A DNA stretch of 64,000 bases from Treponema sp. (lineage in GTDB: Bacteria; Spirochaetota; Spirochaetia; Treponematales; Breznakiellaceae): contig WQXG01000001.1 of NCBI GenBank assembly GCA_009784975.1, forward strand, positions 62,001 through 126,000, read 5' to 3'. The notes under the pieces were generated by a model that was not told the origin of the DNA, ran no database searches, and saw only the letters and a program-made list of their open reading frames with translations. The position numbers and the translations under genes are program-made. Shown in pieces: positions 9,532 through 17,777 of this stretch. Numbering within the stretch: position 1 is the first letter of the stretch; each line of letters starts with the position of its first letter.

Positions 9532-9560
9532 TTGAGTAAAAAACAAAAAAACGCCATAAT
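9532..9560 (+). promoter_or_regulatory. promoter of gpsA-ffh, leaderless type
   Basis: TTGAGT, a 17-bp A-rich spacer and CATAAT are followed after only 5 bases by the gpsA ATG. Transcription would begin at or beside the start codon. Confidence 0.5.
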
Positions 9561-9565
9561 TAGGC

Positions 9566-10630
9566 ATGAGTGCTCAAATTGCGGTCCTGGGGGCTGGTGC
9601 ATGGGGAACGGCTATAGGAAAGGTTATTGCCGAAAAAGGAAAGGATGTTCTCATTTGGAGCTTCGAAGAGGATACCAGAGATGACATTAACAATAATAGG
9701 CTGAATTCCAGGTATTTACCCGATGTAGAACTGCCAAAAACATTAAAAGCGACTTCCGATATTATGGAAGCTGCCGAAGGCAAGCAATTTCTTATTTATG
9801 CAGTCCCGTCCCTGTTCCTTCTTGATACGCTCAAAAAGTCGCTTTCCGTAAACTCTATCCGGGATGGAAAAACCATCATCGCAGTTATTACAAAGGGCTT
9901 TCTGCCCTCAGAGCAGGGTCCCCGGATGATTGTGGAAACCATGGAAGATTACCTGCCGGGATTTTTCCGCCAGTCGCTTGTTTATATTTCCGGTCCCAGC
10001 CATGCAGAGGAAGTATCGCGCGGCAGAATAACGGGGCTGATTGCGGCAAGTGAAAACGCAAAAAATTCCATACGTTTCAGGGATTTATTAAAAAACCCAA
10101 GGCTTTTGGTTTATTCATCTCTTGATGTCCGCGGAGTTCAGGTTGCGGCAGCGGCAAAAAACGTTATTGCCATTGCATTTGGAATACTGGACGCGTTTAA
10201 AACTTCCGGAAAAGCCGATATGTTCGGCGACGGCACAGAATCTCTTCTTCTTGCAGCGGGGTTAAACGAAATACAAATACTCGGCAAAGCGTTAGGTGCA
10301 ACTCATCCTGAAACATTCACTTCTATTTCCGGAATAGGCGATTTGGATGTTACCTGCCGTTCTGCGCACGGAAGAAACCGCCGTTTTGGCAGGGAAATAA
10401 TAGAAAAAAATATTATAGAACCCTATAAAAATATTGATGATATTCTGGGGCATATCGGAGAAATTGGATATTTGCCCGAAGGTGTTGCTGCTGCAAAATA
10501 TATAAGAATTCTTGCAGAAAAGCATAAATTAAAAATGCCGATATCCATTGGATTAAGCAAAATGCTGGATCGTGAACTGGAGCCGATGGATTTTTGCAGA
10601 AACCTGCTTGTTGATTGGGATTTAAAATAA
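9566..10630 (+). CDS. gpsA: NAD(P)-dependent glycerol-3-phosphate dehydrogenase
   Basis: A 354-aa cytoplasmic enzyme that reduces dihydroxyacetone phosphate to sn-glycerol 3-phosphate, the backbone of membrane phospholipids. The Rossmann nucleotide site GAGAWGTAIG is at residues 9-18, and the family motifs SGPSHAEEVSRG, AAAKNVIAIAFG (catalytic Lys) and GDLDVTCRSAHGRNR follow. The length is slightly above the usual 330-340 aa. The ATG lies 5 bases after a CATAAT box without Shine-Dalgarno. The stop codon directly touches the ffh start, so the two are one operon. Confidence 0.96.
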   Translation: MSAQIAVLGAGAWGTAIGKVIAEKGKDVLIWSFEEDTRDDINNNRLNSRYLPDVELPKTLKATSDIMEAAEGKQFLIYAVPSLFLLDTLKKSLSVNSIRDGKTIIAVITKGFLPSEQGPRMIVETMEDYLPGFFRQSLVYISGPSHAEEVSRGRITGLIAASENAKNSIRFRDLLKNPRLLVYSSLDVRGVQVAAAAKNVIAIAFGILDAFKTSGKADMFGDGTESLLLAAGLNEIQILGKALGATHPETFTSISGIGDLDVTCRSAHGRNRRFGREIIEKNIIEPYKNIDDILGHIGEIGYLPEGVAAAKYIRILAEKHKLKMPISIGLSKMLDRELEPMDFCRNLLVDWDLK

Positions 10631-11989
10631 ATGTTTGAAAAACTAACCGGAAAAATTACCGATGCTTTGCGCTTTGTTACCGGAAAAGCGTCAATTAGCG
10701 AAAAAAATATTGAAGATGCCGTAGAAGCAATAAAAATGGCTTTGCTGGAAGCTGATGTAAACCTGCGCGTTGTGCGCCGTTTTGTAAATTCCACAATCGA
10801 AGAAGCAAAAGGCGAGAAAGTTCTTCGTTCTGTAGATCCCGGCCAGCAATTTATAAAAATTGTCCATGATAAGCTTGTTTCTTTTCTTGGAGACGAAAAC
10901 CCTGCTAGCCGCTCTTTAAAATTAAAAGGTCCCGATGTAATATCTGTCATTTTAATGCTTGGTTTGCAGGGGTCCGGTAAAACTACCAGCGCGGCAAAAC
11001 TTGCATTGCGTCTTAAAAAAGACGGACGCAAACCTTTGCTTGTTGCCTGTGACCTTGTACGTCCTGCCGCAATGGAGCAGCTTGCGGTTCTTGGCGGACA
11101 GATAGGCATTCCCGTCCACCGCGAAGAGGGTGCAAAGGACAGCGTTAAGGTATATCAAAACGCTTTTTTGTGGGCAAAACAAAATCTGATTGATACGATC
11201 ATTATCGACACCACAGGCCGCTTGCAGATTGATGAACCAATGATGCAGGAGCTGTCCCGTCTTAAAAACGCGGCTAACCCTGATGAAATGCTCCTTGTTG
11301 CAGATGCAATGACAGGGCAATCTGCTGCCGACATTGCAAAAACTTTTGATGAAAAAATCGGCTTAACAGGAGTTGTCCTAAGCAAGTTTGATTCTGACAC
11401 ACGCGGAGGAGCCGCGCTCTCATTAAAAACTGTTACAGGAAAGCCGCTTAAGTTTACAGGTACAGGAGAAAAGCCGGAAGATTTTGAGCCGTTTCATCCA
11501 GAAAGAATTGCAGGGCGCATACTTGGTATGGGCGATGTTGTCTCTCTTGTTGAAAAGGCGCAGGAAGTAATAGATCATAAAGAAGCGCTGGAACTCCAGA
11601 AAAAAATGGAGAAGGAAAACTTCACCCTGGATGACTGGTTAAGCCAAATTCGCGCCATGAAGAAGATGGGGTCTCTGCAAAAGATGCTGGAAATGATTCC
11701 CGGAATGCAGGGACAAATTAGCGAGGACGACATTAACAAGGCGGAACTAAAGCAGCAGGAAGCGATTTTAAGCTCAATGACGCTTAAGGAGCGCAGCAAT
11801 CATTTAATAATTGGACCGCCGCGCCGCAGCCGTATTGCCCGCGGTTCAGGAACTTCTGTCGCAGAAGTAGCGCGTCTTTTGAAAAAGTTCGAGAAAATGC
11901 GCGGCATGATGAAAAAGATGGCGAAAGGCGCAAAAGGCGGGAGCATTCCCGGAATGCCAAATATGCCGCCGGGAATGAAATGGAATTAA
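10631..11989 (+). CDS. ffh: signal recognition particle protein Ffh
   Basis: A 452-aa SRP54 GTPase that, with the 4.5S RNA, captures signal sequences at the ribosome and hands them to FtsY. N domain: about residues 1-95. G domain: GLQGSGKTT at about 111, DLVRPAAMEQ, DTTGRLQID at about 193, SKFD, then GTGEKPEDFEPF. M domain: Met-rich from about 310 to the end, closing with PGMPNMPPGM. The usual DTAGR is DTTGR here. The ATG directly follows the gpsA TAA. No 4.5S RNA gene was found in the window. Confidence 0.97.
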   Translation: MFEKLTGKITDALRFVTGKASISEKNIEDAVEAIKMALLEADVNLRVVRRFVNSTIEEAKGEKVLRSVDPGQQFIKIVHDKLVSFLGDENPASRSLKLKGPDVISVILMLGLQGSGKTTSAAKLALRLKKDGRKPLLVACDLVRPAAMEQLAVLGGQIGIPVHREEGAKDSVKVYQNAFLWAKQNLIDTIIIDTTGRLQIDEPMMQELSRLKNAANPDEMLLVADAMTGQSAADIAKTFDEKIGLTGVVLSKFDSDTRGGAALSLKTVTGKPLKFTGTGEKPEDFEPFHPERIAGRILGMGDVVSLVEKAQEVIDHKEALELQKKMEKENFTLDDWLSQIRAMKKMGSLQKMLEMIPGMQGQISEDDINKAELKQQEAILSSMTLKERSNHLIIGPPRRSRIARGSGTSVAEVARLLKKFEKMRGMMKKMAKGAKGGSIPGMPNMPPGMKWN

Positions 11990-14680
11990 TCAGTTAGGTA
12001 TAATTTCCTGTTTTAGTTTTGTAAATGTCTCCAGCGCAAGTTTAAAATTATAATCTTCTATCTGATTTGCCAGCTCATCTGTTCCTTCTATGGAATTAAT
12101 ATCATCCAGCATTTTTAAACATTCGGTATCTTTGTTTTTCAGCATAGGTTCCAGTTTTTCGAAAATTTCGCGTATTTTATCTGTATCAGTAATTTTGTTT
12201 GTATCTTTTTTCGCAGACAAGGCTGTCAGCAGCGGCGCCAGTTCCTCCAGAACTTTTTTTAATTCGGCTTTAAGGATGTGAATAAGATCCATATCAATCA
12301 GGCTGTTTTCTTTCATGAGCATAGCTTCTACCGCCGCTGCCGCTGCCTGCAGCTGCTTTGCTTCTATTTGCCCGGCATTGCTTTTTAAAGTATGCGCCAG
12401 TCTGTGAGCTACTTTTATATCGCCGAATTTTGCAGCTTTAACTATATCATCATAAGTGGTTTGATTTTCTTTTACAAAATTAATTTTTAGTTTTAGCAGC
12501 ATTTTTTCTTCTTCTGCGTTCTGACGATGCTTGTCTATGGCGGAATAACTTTCTACGGGAAGGAATTTTATAAGGCATCTCCATAATTCCTGTGATGTAA
12601 AAGGTTTACCCAGACAGTCAGACATTCCGCAGTTTCTGTATAGCTCCAGATCATTGGACATTACATTTGCAGTTAAGGCAACAATAGGCGTTTTTAAACC
12701 CATTGCGGAAATTTTGGATGCGGCATCCAAACCGTCCATAACAGGCATATGTATGTCCATAAAAATTAAATCAAAAGGTTTTTCACCGTTTTTTATGCGG
12801 TTTTCTATTATATCGATTCCTATCCTGCCGTTATATGCTGTAAAAGTTTTTAGCCCCAATCTGGAAAGATGATCGTTTATTACCTGTTGATTTAAGCTGT
12901 TGTCTTCGCATACAAGAATCTCGCCTTTAAAATTAGGCTTTTCATAAGTGTCAGTCATAAATTTTTGGATAGGTGTATAGGAGGAGTCATCAATCAGGTC
13001 AAAAGTAAGGCTGAATTTGAATTTGCTGCCGACACCAATCACGCTTTCTACGAGAAGTTTGCCGCCCATTATTTCTATTATATTTTTTGTTATGGACAGT
13101 CCAAGTCCCGTGCCTCCGAATCTTCGCGTTACACTGTCATCTGCCTGCATAAATGGTTCAAATATCCTTGTTATCTGCTCCGGATCCATTCCAATGCCGC
13201 TGTCTTTAATTTCAAAATTAATTGTAATGCTGTTTTCGCTTTTTTCTTTAACAGATGCCAGTAATTTAACAGTTCCAACGTTTGTAAACTTTACTGCGTT
13301 GGAAAGCAGATTTGTAATAATTTGACGCAATCTTACAGGATCACCGAGCATTTTTTTGCCGATAGACGGTTCGGCATAACAGTATATCAGGATGCCTTTT
13401 TCTTTTGCCCTTGGGATAATTTCTGACTGACAGTGCGAAAAAATATCTGTTAAATCGAATGGTATTTTTTCCAATTGTATTTTTCCGGATTCAATTTTTG
13501 ATATATCCAGAATATCATTGATGATTTTTAAAAGCCAAACCGCGCTGTCCTGTATATTGCCAAGGTATTCCCTTGTTTTTCTGGGGATATCATCGTACTG
13601 CGCAGGTTCCGAAAACCCGATTATGCTGTTCATGGGGGTTCTTATTTCATGACTCATGTTCGCTAAAAAGATGCTCTTGGCAGCATTGGCAGTGCGCGCT
13701 TCTGAAACTGCTTCTCCAAGTTTTTCGTTTGCATCTTCGATTTCTTCCATCGTCCGCATGTGCCATTGGTCAAGGTTTCGGGAAAAATATCTTGCCAAAA
13801 AAATACAAATTACAAGCACAGCCAGTGTTATCAGCAATCCGCTTAAGGTAAAAATAAATATTTTGTTTTTATCTTTTGCCGTATAATATCCAACAAGCAG
13901 CATTCCGACAATTTCATCATTTGCGCCGTATAGCGGGACATATCTGGTGAGCAGTTCCCTGCCGAAAAGTTTAATTTCGCCGATATATGATTCTCCTGCC
14001 AGGACCTTTTCGCTTATGTTTTCCGGCGCTTTTGTTCCCATTATATACGTTCCGTCTTCATTCAAAATAGTTGACGAAATACGCTCATCATTCAGGAAAA
14101 CCGTTACTTCGCATCCTGTAAGGTTTTTTAACTGATAGACGAATTCCTGATTGTTTAATCTAAACCCCAAAGATACCGCGCCCACAATGTTCATATTATT
14201 GTCGTATATAGGCGCGCCCGCATAAACGCCAAGACGTATTGTTACGCCCTGTGCGACATAAGATTCAATTCTGCCGTTCAGCGCCTGTTCTACATGAGGC
14301 AGATGCGCAAGGCTGTCATTGAATAAATTTGGCTCGTGAGTTCTTGTAAGAACATTACCATTGCTGTCAAGTATCGTACAATAATCGATTTGAGCCATTA
14401 TTTGCAGAGCATTGGCTATATAAATTATTTTTTCCCGGTCTTTATTAACAAGCGCATCTATCAAATCATGATTTACAGCCATTCCAGTAGCTGCAATACG
14501 CGCGTTTTCTTTCAGGTTTTCGATCTGATGCTCAACTACCATTTGTGCGACATTATTCTTTTCATGCATGGCGGCATACAATTCCCTGTTATAGAGAATT
14601 ACGGAGGTTATAAAAACCGCGATACAGCCTACGATAACCAGCGTGATCATAGGGATAAAAATTCTTTTCCTGAAATCCAT
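11990..14680 (-). CDS. hybrid sensor histidine kinase with Cache sensor, receiver and Hpt domains
   Basis: About 896 aa from the start preferred here (MDFRKRIFIPM). Order: membrane helix, extracytoplasmic double-Cache-like sensor (about 40-265), second membrane helix, HisKA (SHEIRTPMNSIIGF), HATPase (NLLSNAVKFT, DSGIGM, FGGTGLGLSI), receiver (LIFMDIHMPVMDG), and an Hpt domain with the phosphate-accepting His in HRLAHTLKSNAG. It senses a small external ligand and runs an internal phosphorelay. The ORF-track start is TTG at 14719, but that TTG is the first half of a TTGACA -35 box; ATG 14680 is the likely start. It is convergent with ffh. Confidence 0.92.
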   Translation of the reverse strand: MDFRKRIFIPMITLVIVGCIAVFITSVILYNRELYAAMHEKNNVAQMVVEHQIENLKENARIAATGMAVNHDLIDALVNKDREKIIYIANALQIMAQIDYCTILDSNGNVLTRTHEPNLFNDSLAHLPHVEQALNGRIESYVAQGVTIRLGVYAGAPIYDNNMNIVGAVSLGFRLNNQEFVYQLKNLTGCEVTVFLNDERISSTILNEDGTYIMGTKAPENISEKVLAGESYIGEIKLFGRELLTRYVPLYGANDEIVGMLLVGYYTAKDKNKIFIFTLSGLLITLAVLVICIFLARYFSRNLDQWHMRTMEEIEDANEKLGEAVSEARTANAAKSIFLANMSHEIRTPMNSIIGFSEPAQYDDIPRKTREYLGNIQDSAVWLLKIINDILDISKIESGKIQLEKIPFDLTDIFSHCQSEIIPRAKEKGILIYCYAEPSIGKKMLGDPVRLRQIITNLLSNAVKFTNVGTVKLLASVKEKSENSITINFEIKDSGIGMDPEQITRIFEPFMQADDSVTRRFGGTGLGLSITKNIIEIMGGKLLVESVIGVGSKFKFSLTFDLIDDSSYTPIQKFMTDTYEKPNFKGEILVCEDNSLNQQVINDHLSRLGLKTFTAYNGRIGIDIIENRIKNGEKPFDLIFMDIHMPVMDGLDAASKISAMGLKTPIVALTANVMSNDLELYRNCGMSDCLGKPFTSQELWRCLIKFLPVESYSAIDKHRQNAEEEKMLLKLKINFVKENQTTYDDIVKAAKFGDIKVAHRLAHTLKSNAGQIEAKQLQAAAAAVEAMLMKENSLIDMDLIHILKAELKKVLEELAPLLTALSAKKDTNKITDTDKIREIFEKLEPMLKNKDTECLKMLDDINSIEGTDELANQIEDYNFKLALETFTKLKQEIIPN

Positions 14681-14689
14681 ACTTAGGTA

Positions 14690-14719
14690 ATTAGATACCT
14701 TTCTGCCGCATCTTGTCAA
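14690..14719 (-). promoter_or_regulatory. promoter of the Cache hybrid kinase
   Basis: TTGACA (perfect), an 18-bp spacer and TCTAAT lie on the minus strand, 9 bases before the ATG at 14680. There is no Shine-Dalgarno. The hexamers overlap the region that drives the divergent YczE-type gene. Confidence 0.55.
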
Positions 14720-14739
14720 TACTGCCGATTTATTATAAT
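14713..14739 (+). promoter_or_regulatory. divergent promoter of the YczE-type gene
   Basis: TTGTCA, a 15-bp spacer and a perfect TATAAT (14734-14739) lie 13 bases before the ATG at 14753. The -35 overlaps that of the opposite-strand kinase promoter, so the two may be mutually exclusive. Confidence 0.4.
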
Positions 14740-14752
14740 ATTCAGAAATAAA

Positions 14753-15412
14753 ATGTATTTTAAATCTTTTCTTTTGCGCTTTTTAAGCATGATTGCAGGT
14801 CTTTTTTTCTATGCGCTTGGAATAACTGTCACCATAAAGGCGAACATAGGATATACTCCGTGGGATGTCTTTCATGCAGGAATTGCCAATAAAACAGGAC
14901 TTAGCATAGGCGCTGTTATAATTATTGTTGGATTAATATTGGTAATAATTGTTACTCTTTTAAAAGAAAAATTCGGTCTTGGTACAATTTCCAATATAAT
15001 CTTAATTGGACTATTTATCGACATTCTTATTCATCTGAATATAATTCCAACGGCAGAAAATTTTATTATCGGAATCATATTACTCATTCTGGGTCTTTTT
15101 ATTATCGCCATAGGCGCATACTTTTACATAAAATCAGGTTTTGGCGCCGGTCCAAGAGATAATTTGATGGTTGTATTCGCCCGGAAATCAAAATTACCTG
15201 CAGGACTTTGCCGCAGCATAATTGAATTGCTGGTAACAGTTTTCGGCTGGCTTTTGGGCGGCATGGCAGGATTGGGAACCGTTATTTCCGTTATAGCCAT
15301 AGGTTTTTGCATTCAAATTGTATTTAGGATATTCAGGTTTGATGTCACGTCAGTGAAACACGAAACATTGAAGGAGACGTGGTTGAACCTGTTCCCGCCA
15401 AAGGCAGGTTGA
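14753..15412 (+). CDS. YczE/YyaS/YitT-type integral membrane protein
   Basis: A 219-aa inner-membrane protein with about five hydrophobic helices. It shows two copies of the signature seen in this family, NIGYTPWDVFHAGI near the N terminus and SGFGAGPRDNLMV in the middle, each G-x-x-PxD followed by an amphipathic stretch, suggesting an internal duplication. Members are predicted membrane proteins without a firm function, some linked to export. It is divergent from the hybrid kinase, and no Shine-Dalgarno is visible. Confidence 0.75.
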   Translation: MYFKSFLLRFLSMIAGLFFYALGITVTIKANIGYTPWDVFHAGIANKTGLSIGAVIIIVGLILVIIVTLLKEKFGLGTISNIILIGLFIDILIHLNIIPTAENFIIGIILLILGLFIIAIGAYFYIKSGFGAGPRDNLMVVFARKSKLPAGLCRSIIELLVTVFGWLLGGMAGLGTVISVIAIGFCIQIVFRIFRFDVTSVKHETLKETWLNLFPPKAG

Positions 15413-15490
15413 CAATCCGGTATATGTATACTATACGCACAAGTAGTTGTCAAATGGGGAATTTGGGCAGTAGATTTTTTATAATTTTCT

Positions 15491-15519
15491 TTGAATTATA
15501 TTGTAAAACAATGTAAAAT
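15491..15519 (+). promoter_or_regulatory. promoter of the LytS-like two-component operon
   Basis: TTGAAT, a 17-bp spacer and TAAAAT are followed after 7 bases by a GTG start at 15527. The ORF track takes the TTG of the -35 hexamer as a start codon. Confidence 0.5.
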
Positions 15520-15526
15520 TAACATT

Positions 15527-16330
15527 GTGAAAATACTTGCTATCGACGACAATGAATCAGCTCTAAAATTACTTACCAGCTCAATTACCGAGGCGCGGTC
15601 ATCGGCGCAAATTTTTGCTTTTTCCAAACCATCGGAATTGCTGACGTTTGCTAAAGATAATCCTTGCGATATCGCGTTTTTAGACATTAAAATGTGGGGT
15701 ATGAACGGCCTTGCTTTGGCAAAGGAATTAAAAGAATTAAATCCTGTAATCAATATAATTTTTGTGACGGCTTACTCAAAATATTCAACCGAAGCGTTTG
15801 GGCTATATCCAAGCGGATACATTTTAAAACCGGTTACAAAAGAAGCCGTAGAACGGGAAATTAATAATTTACGGCATCTGCCAAATCAAAAAAACTCCGC
15901 GCGCTTGTATGCGCAAACCTTCGGGAACTTTGATGTTTTTTCTTACGGCATTGCTTTAAAATTCAGTTACAGTAAAACGAAGGAACTGTTAGCGTATTTA
16001 ATAAACCGGAATGGCGCGGCTGTAAATATGAACGAACTTTGCGCTGTATTGTGGGAGGAAAAGCCGGATACGGAAAACTTAAAAGCGTATTTGCGTAAAC
16101 TAATCAGCGATTTAATTAAAACGCTGAATGCGGCTGGAGCTGACGATATTGTACTGAAACGGCACAATAGCATTGCAATCATACCTGATAAAATAATCTG
16201 CGACAGTTACCGGTTTATGAAAGGTGACCCGGCTTGCGTAAACGCTTATGCAGGTGAATACATGACTCAGTACAGCTGGGCAGAGAAGTCAAAATGGAAT
16301 TTTAGCAATATCCTAAACGGTGAGAAATAA
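15527..16330 (+). CDS. response regulator with SARP/winged-helix output domain
   Basis: About 267 aa. Residues 1-115 form a receiver domain (ILAIDDNESALKLL, phosphoacceptor Asp in IAFLDIKMWGMNGLAL, switch Lys in YILKPVTKEAV). The C-terminal half, QTFGNFDVFSYGIALKFSY onward, resembles the OmpR/SARP-type winged helix found in receiver-SARP regulators of Firmicutes. It should be phosphorylated by the kinase encoded 2 bases downstream. GTG 15527 (MKILAIDDNE) is preferred because the TTG at 15491 belongs to the -35 box. Its target genes are not evident. Confidence 0.85.
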   Translation: MKILAIDDNESALKLLTSSITEARSSAQIFAFSKPSELLTFAKDNPCDIAFLDIKMWGMNGLALAKELKELNPVINIIFVTAYSKYSTEAFGLYPSGYILKPVTKEAVEREINNLRHLPNQKNSARLYAQTFGNFDVFSYGIALKFSYSKTKELLAYLINRNGAAVNMNELCAVLWEEKPDTENLKAYLRKLISDLIKTLNAAGADDIVLKRHNSIAIIPDKIICDSYRFMKGDPACVNAYAGEYMTQYSWAEKSKWNFSNILNGEK

Positions 16331-16332
16331 CA

Positions 16333-17628
16333 ATGTATGCAGCAGACTATATTGATATAACAATAAATATTATAAACACTGTTATTTGCCTTTTGATTCT
16401 GTTTTTTGCAGCATCAAGCGAGTACATAAAATTAAAGCGCAGCCGTATTTTTGTCCGTATTATTATTGTAAATATTATAGGCTTGCTTGTAATAATCACA
16501 GAAAATATATTTAACATCAAAGCTATTCTGGAAAATACCATTTTGATGAAGGCGCTGATAATATTAATACCTCTTTTTGGACCCGTTATATTGATTTTTT
16601 ATATTGAATTGATAATAACAATACTTAAAGAGAAAACATCGATTTCAAAAGGCGCCAAAATAGCTGCGTACATTGCGGCGGCTTTATGTATTATCGATAT
16701 CATAATCACTGTCATTTTATTGCCTTTTACCATGTTCAATATGACAGATCTAAGCCACTATATGGTTCTAAGAGAACTCAGCAATTGGTTACTGTTCAGC
16801 CGGTTTCTTTCGTTTGGCTGTATGCTTATCGGTGTAGGTCTGCTTATATCTTACAGCAAATTTTTAAGCACAAGAGAACTCTTAACTCTTTTGTCATACG
16901 CAGTTCTGCCAATAGTGGCTATTTTATTTGAGCTGTTTTTATGGAGATTAACGTTAATCAATTTTTCCATTACGCTTGCTGTTTTAATTTATTACGGAAG
17001 CATTCAAAGCGAGTTGTCACAGCAAATCAAGCAAAAAGAACTGGAACTGACCAAAAGCAAGGTCTCCATTATGCTATCGCAAATTCAGCCGCATTTTCTG
17101 TACAATGCTTTATCCGCAATCGCTCAGCTTTGCGATGAAGATCCGGAAAAAGCAAAAAAGGCGACTGTGGATTTTTCGGCATATCTGCGAAGCAACATGG
17201 AATCGCTGAATGATAAAGGTTTGATTGATGTTGAAAAAGAAATAAACCATGTAAAAGGTTATCTTGATCTGGAAAAGGCAATGTACAGGGACGCGCTGAA
17301 TGTTGTTTTTAATATTCAAGCCGCAGGTTTTATGCTGCCTCCGCTTTCAATACAGCCAATTGCAGAAAATGCGGTAAAACACGGCATTGGCCAAAAAGAG
17401 GGCGGCGGCACGATAACAATTTCCATCAGTGAAGCCGAAAATGAATTTCTTGTGACTGTATCAGATGACGGCGCGGGGTATAATGCGGAAAACTTAAAAG
17501 ATGATTCACAAACACATATAGGCATAGAAAATGTCAGACAAAGATTAAAAGATCAATGCGGCGGAACGCTTGAAATCTCCGGTGAATCCGGGGTTGGAAC
17601 GACCGTTGTAATTAGGGTACCTAAATGA
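16333..17628 (+). CDS. LytS/YehU-type sensor histidine kinase
   Basis: A 431-aa inner-membrane kinase. Seven hydrophobic segments fill residues 5-230, then comes a His_kinase (PF06580-like) domain with the phosphorylated histidine in SQIQPHFLYNALSAI and an ATP-binding domain (PIAENAVKHGIG, VSDDGAGYN, GIENVRQRL, GVGTTVVIRVP). The multi-helix sensor lacks a clear periplasmic domain and probably senses within the membrane. It starts 2 bases after the regulator, making a two-gene operon. The ligand is unknown. Confidence 0.9.
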   Translation: MYAADYIDITINIINTVICLLILFFAASSEYIKLKRSRIFVRIIIVNIIGLLVIITENIFNIKAILENTILMKALIILIPLFGPVILIFYIELIITILKEKTSISKGAKIAAYIAAALCIIDIIITVILLPFTMFNMTDLSHYMVLRELSNWLLFSRFLSFGCMLIGVGLLISYSKFLSTRELLTLLSYAVLPIVAILFELFLWRLTLINFSITLAVLIYYGSIQSELSQQIKQKELELTKSKVSIMLSQIQPHFLYNALSAIAQLCDEDPEKAKKATVDFSAYLRSNMESLNDKGLIDVEKEINHVKGYLDLEKAMYRDALNVVFNIQAAGFMLPPLSIQPIAENAVKHGIGQKEGGGTITISISEAENEFLVTVSDDGAGYNAENLKDDSQTHIGIENVRQRLKDQCGGTLEISGESGVGTTVVIRVPK

Positions 17629-17741
17629 ATGATGGAGTGTGCAAGGAATTTGCGGATGTGTAAAAACATTCGAAAACAGCAAAAATTCGAGAAATTCTAC
17701 CATTCCCCGCCTGCGTGTGAGTAATTTACCAGTCCCATTCA

Positions 17742-17769
17742 TTGACTTTATTCATATTTATACTATAAT
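17742..17769 (+). promoter_or_regulatory. promoter of the repeat/FGE lipoprotein, leaderless type
   Basis: TTGACT, a 16-bp spacer and a perfect TATAAT lie 8 bases before the ATG at 17778, without any Shine-Dalgarno. The rest of the 17629-17777 gap shows nothing else I can support. Confidence 0.6.
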
Positions 17770-17777
17770 CTGAAGAT

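Noticed and set aside
10423-11109. 228-aa minus-strand ORF inside gpsA-ffh
   Set aside because: It is antisense to two certain housekeeping genes and its composition (Ser/Arg/Thr/Ile-rich) is what reverse reading of such codons gives.
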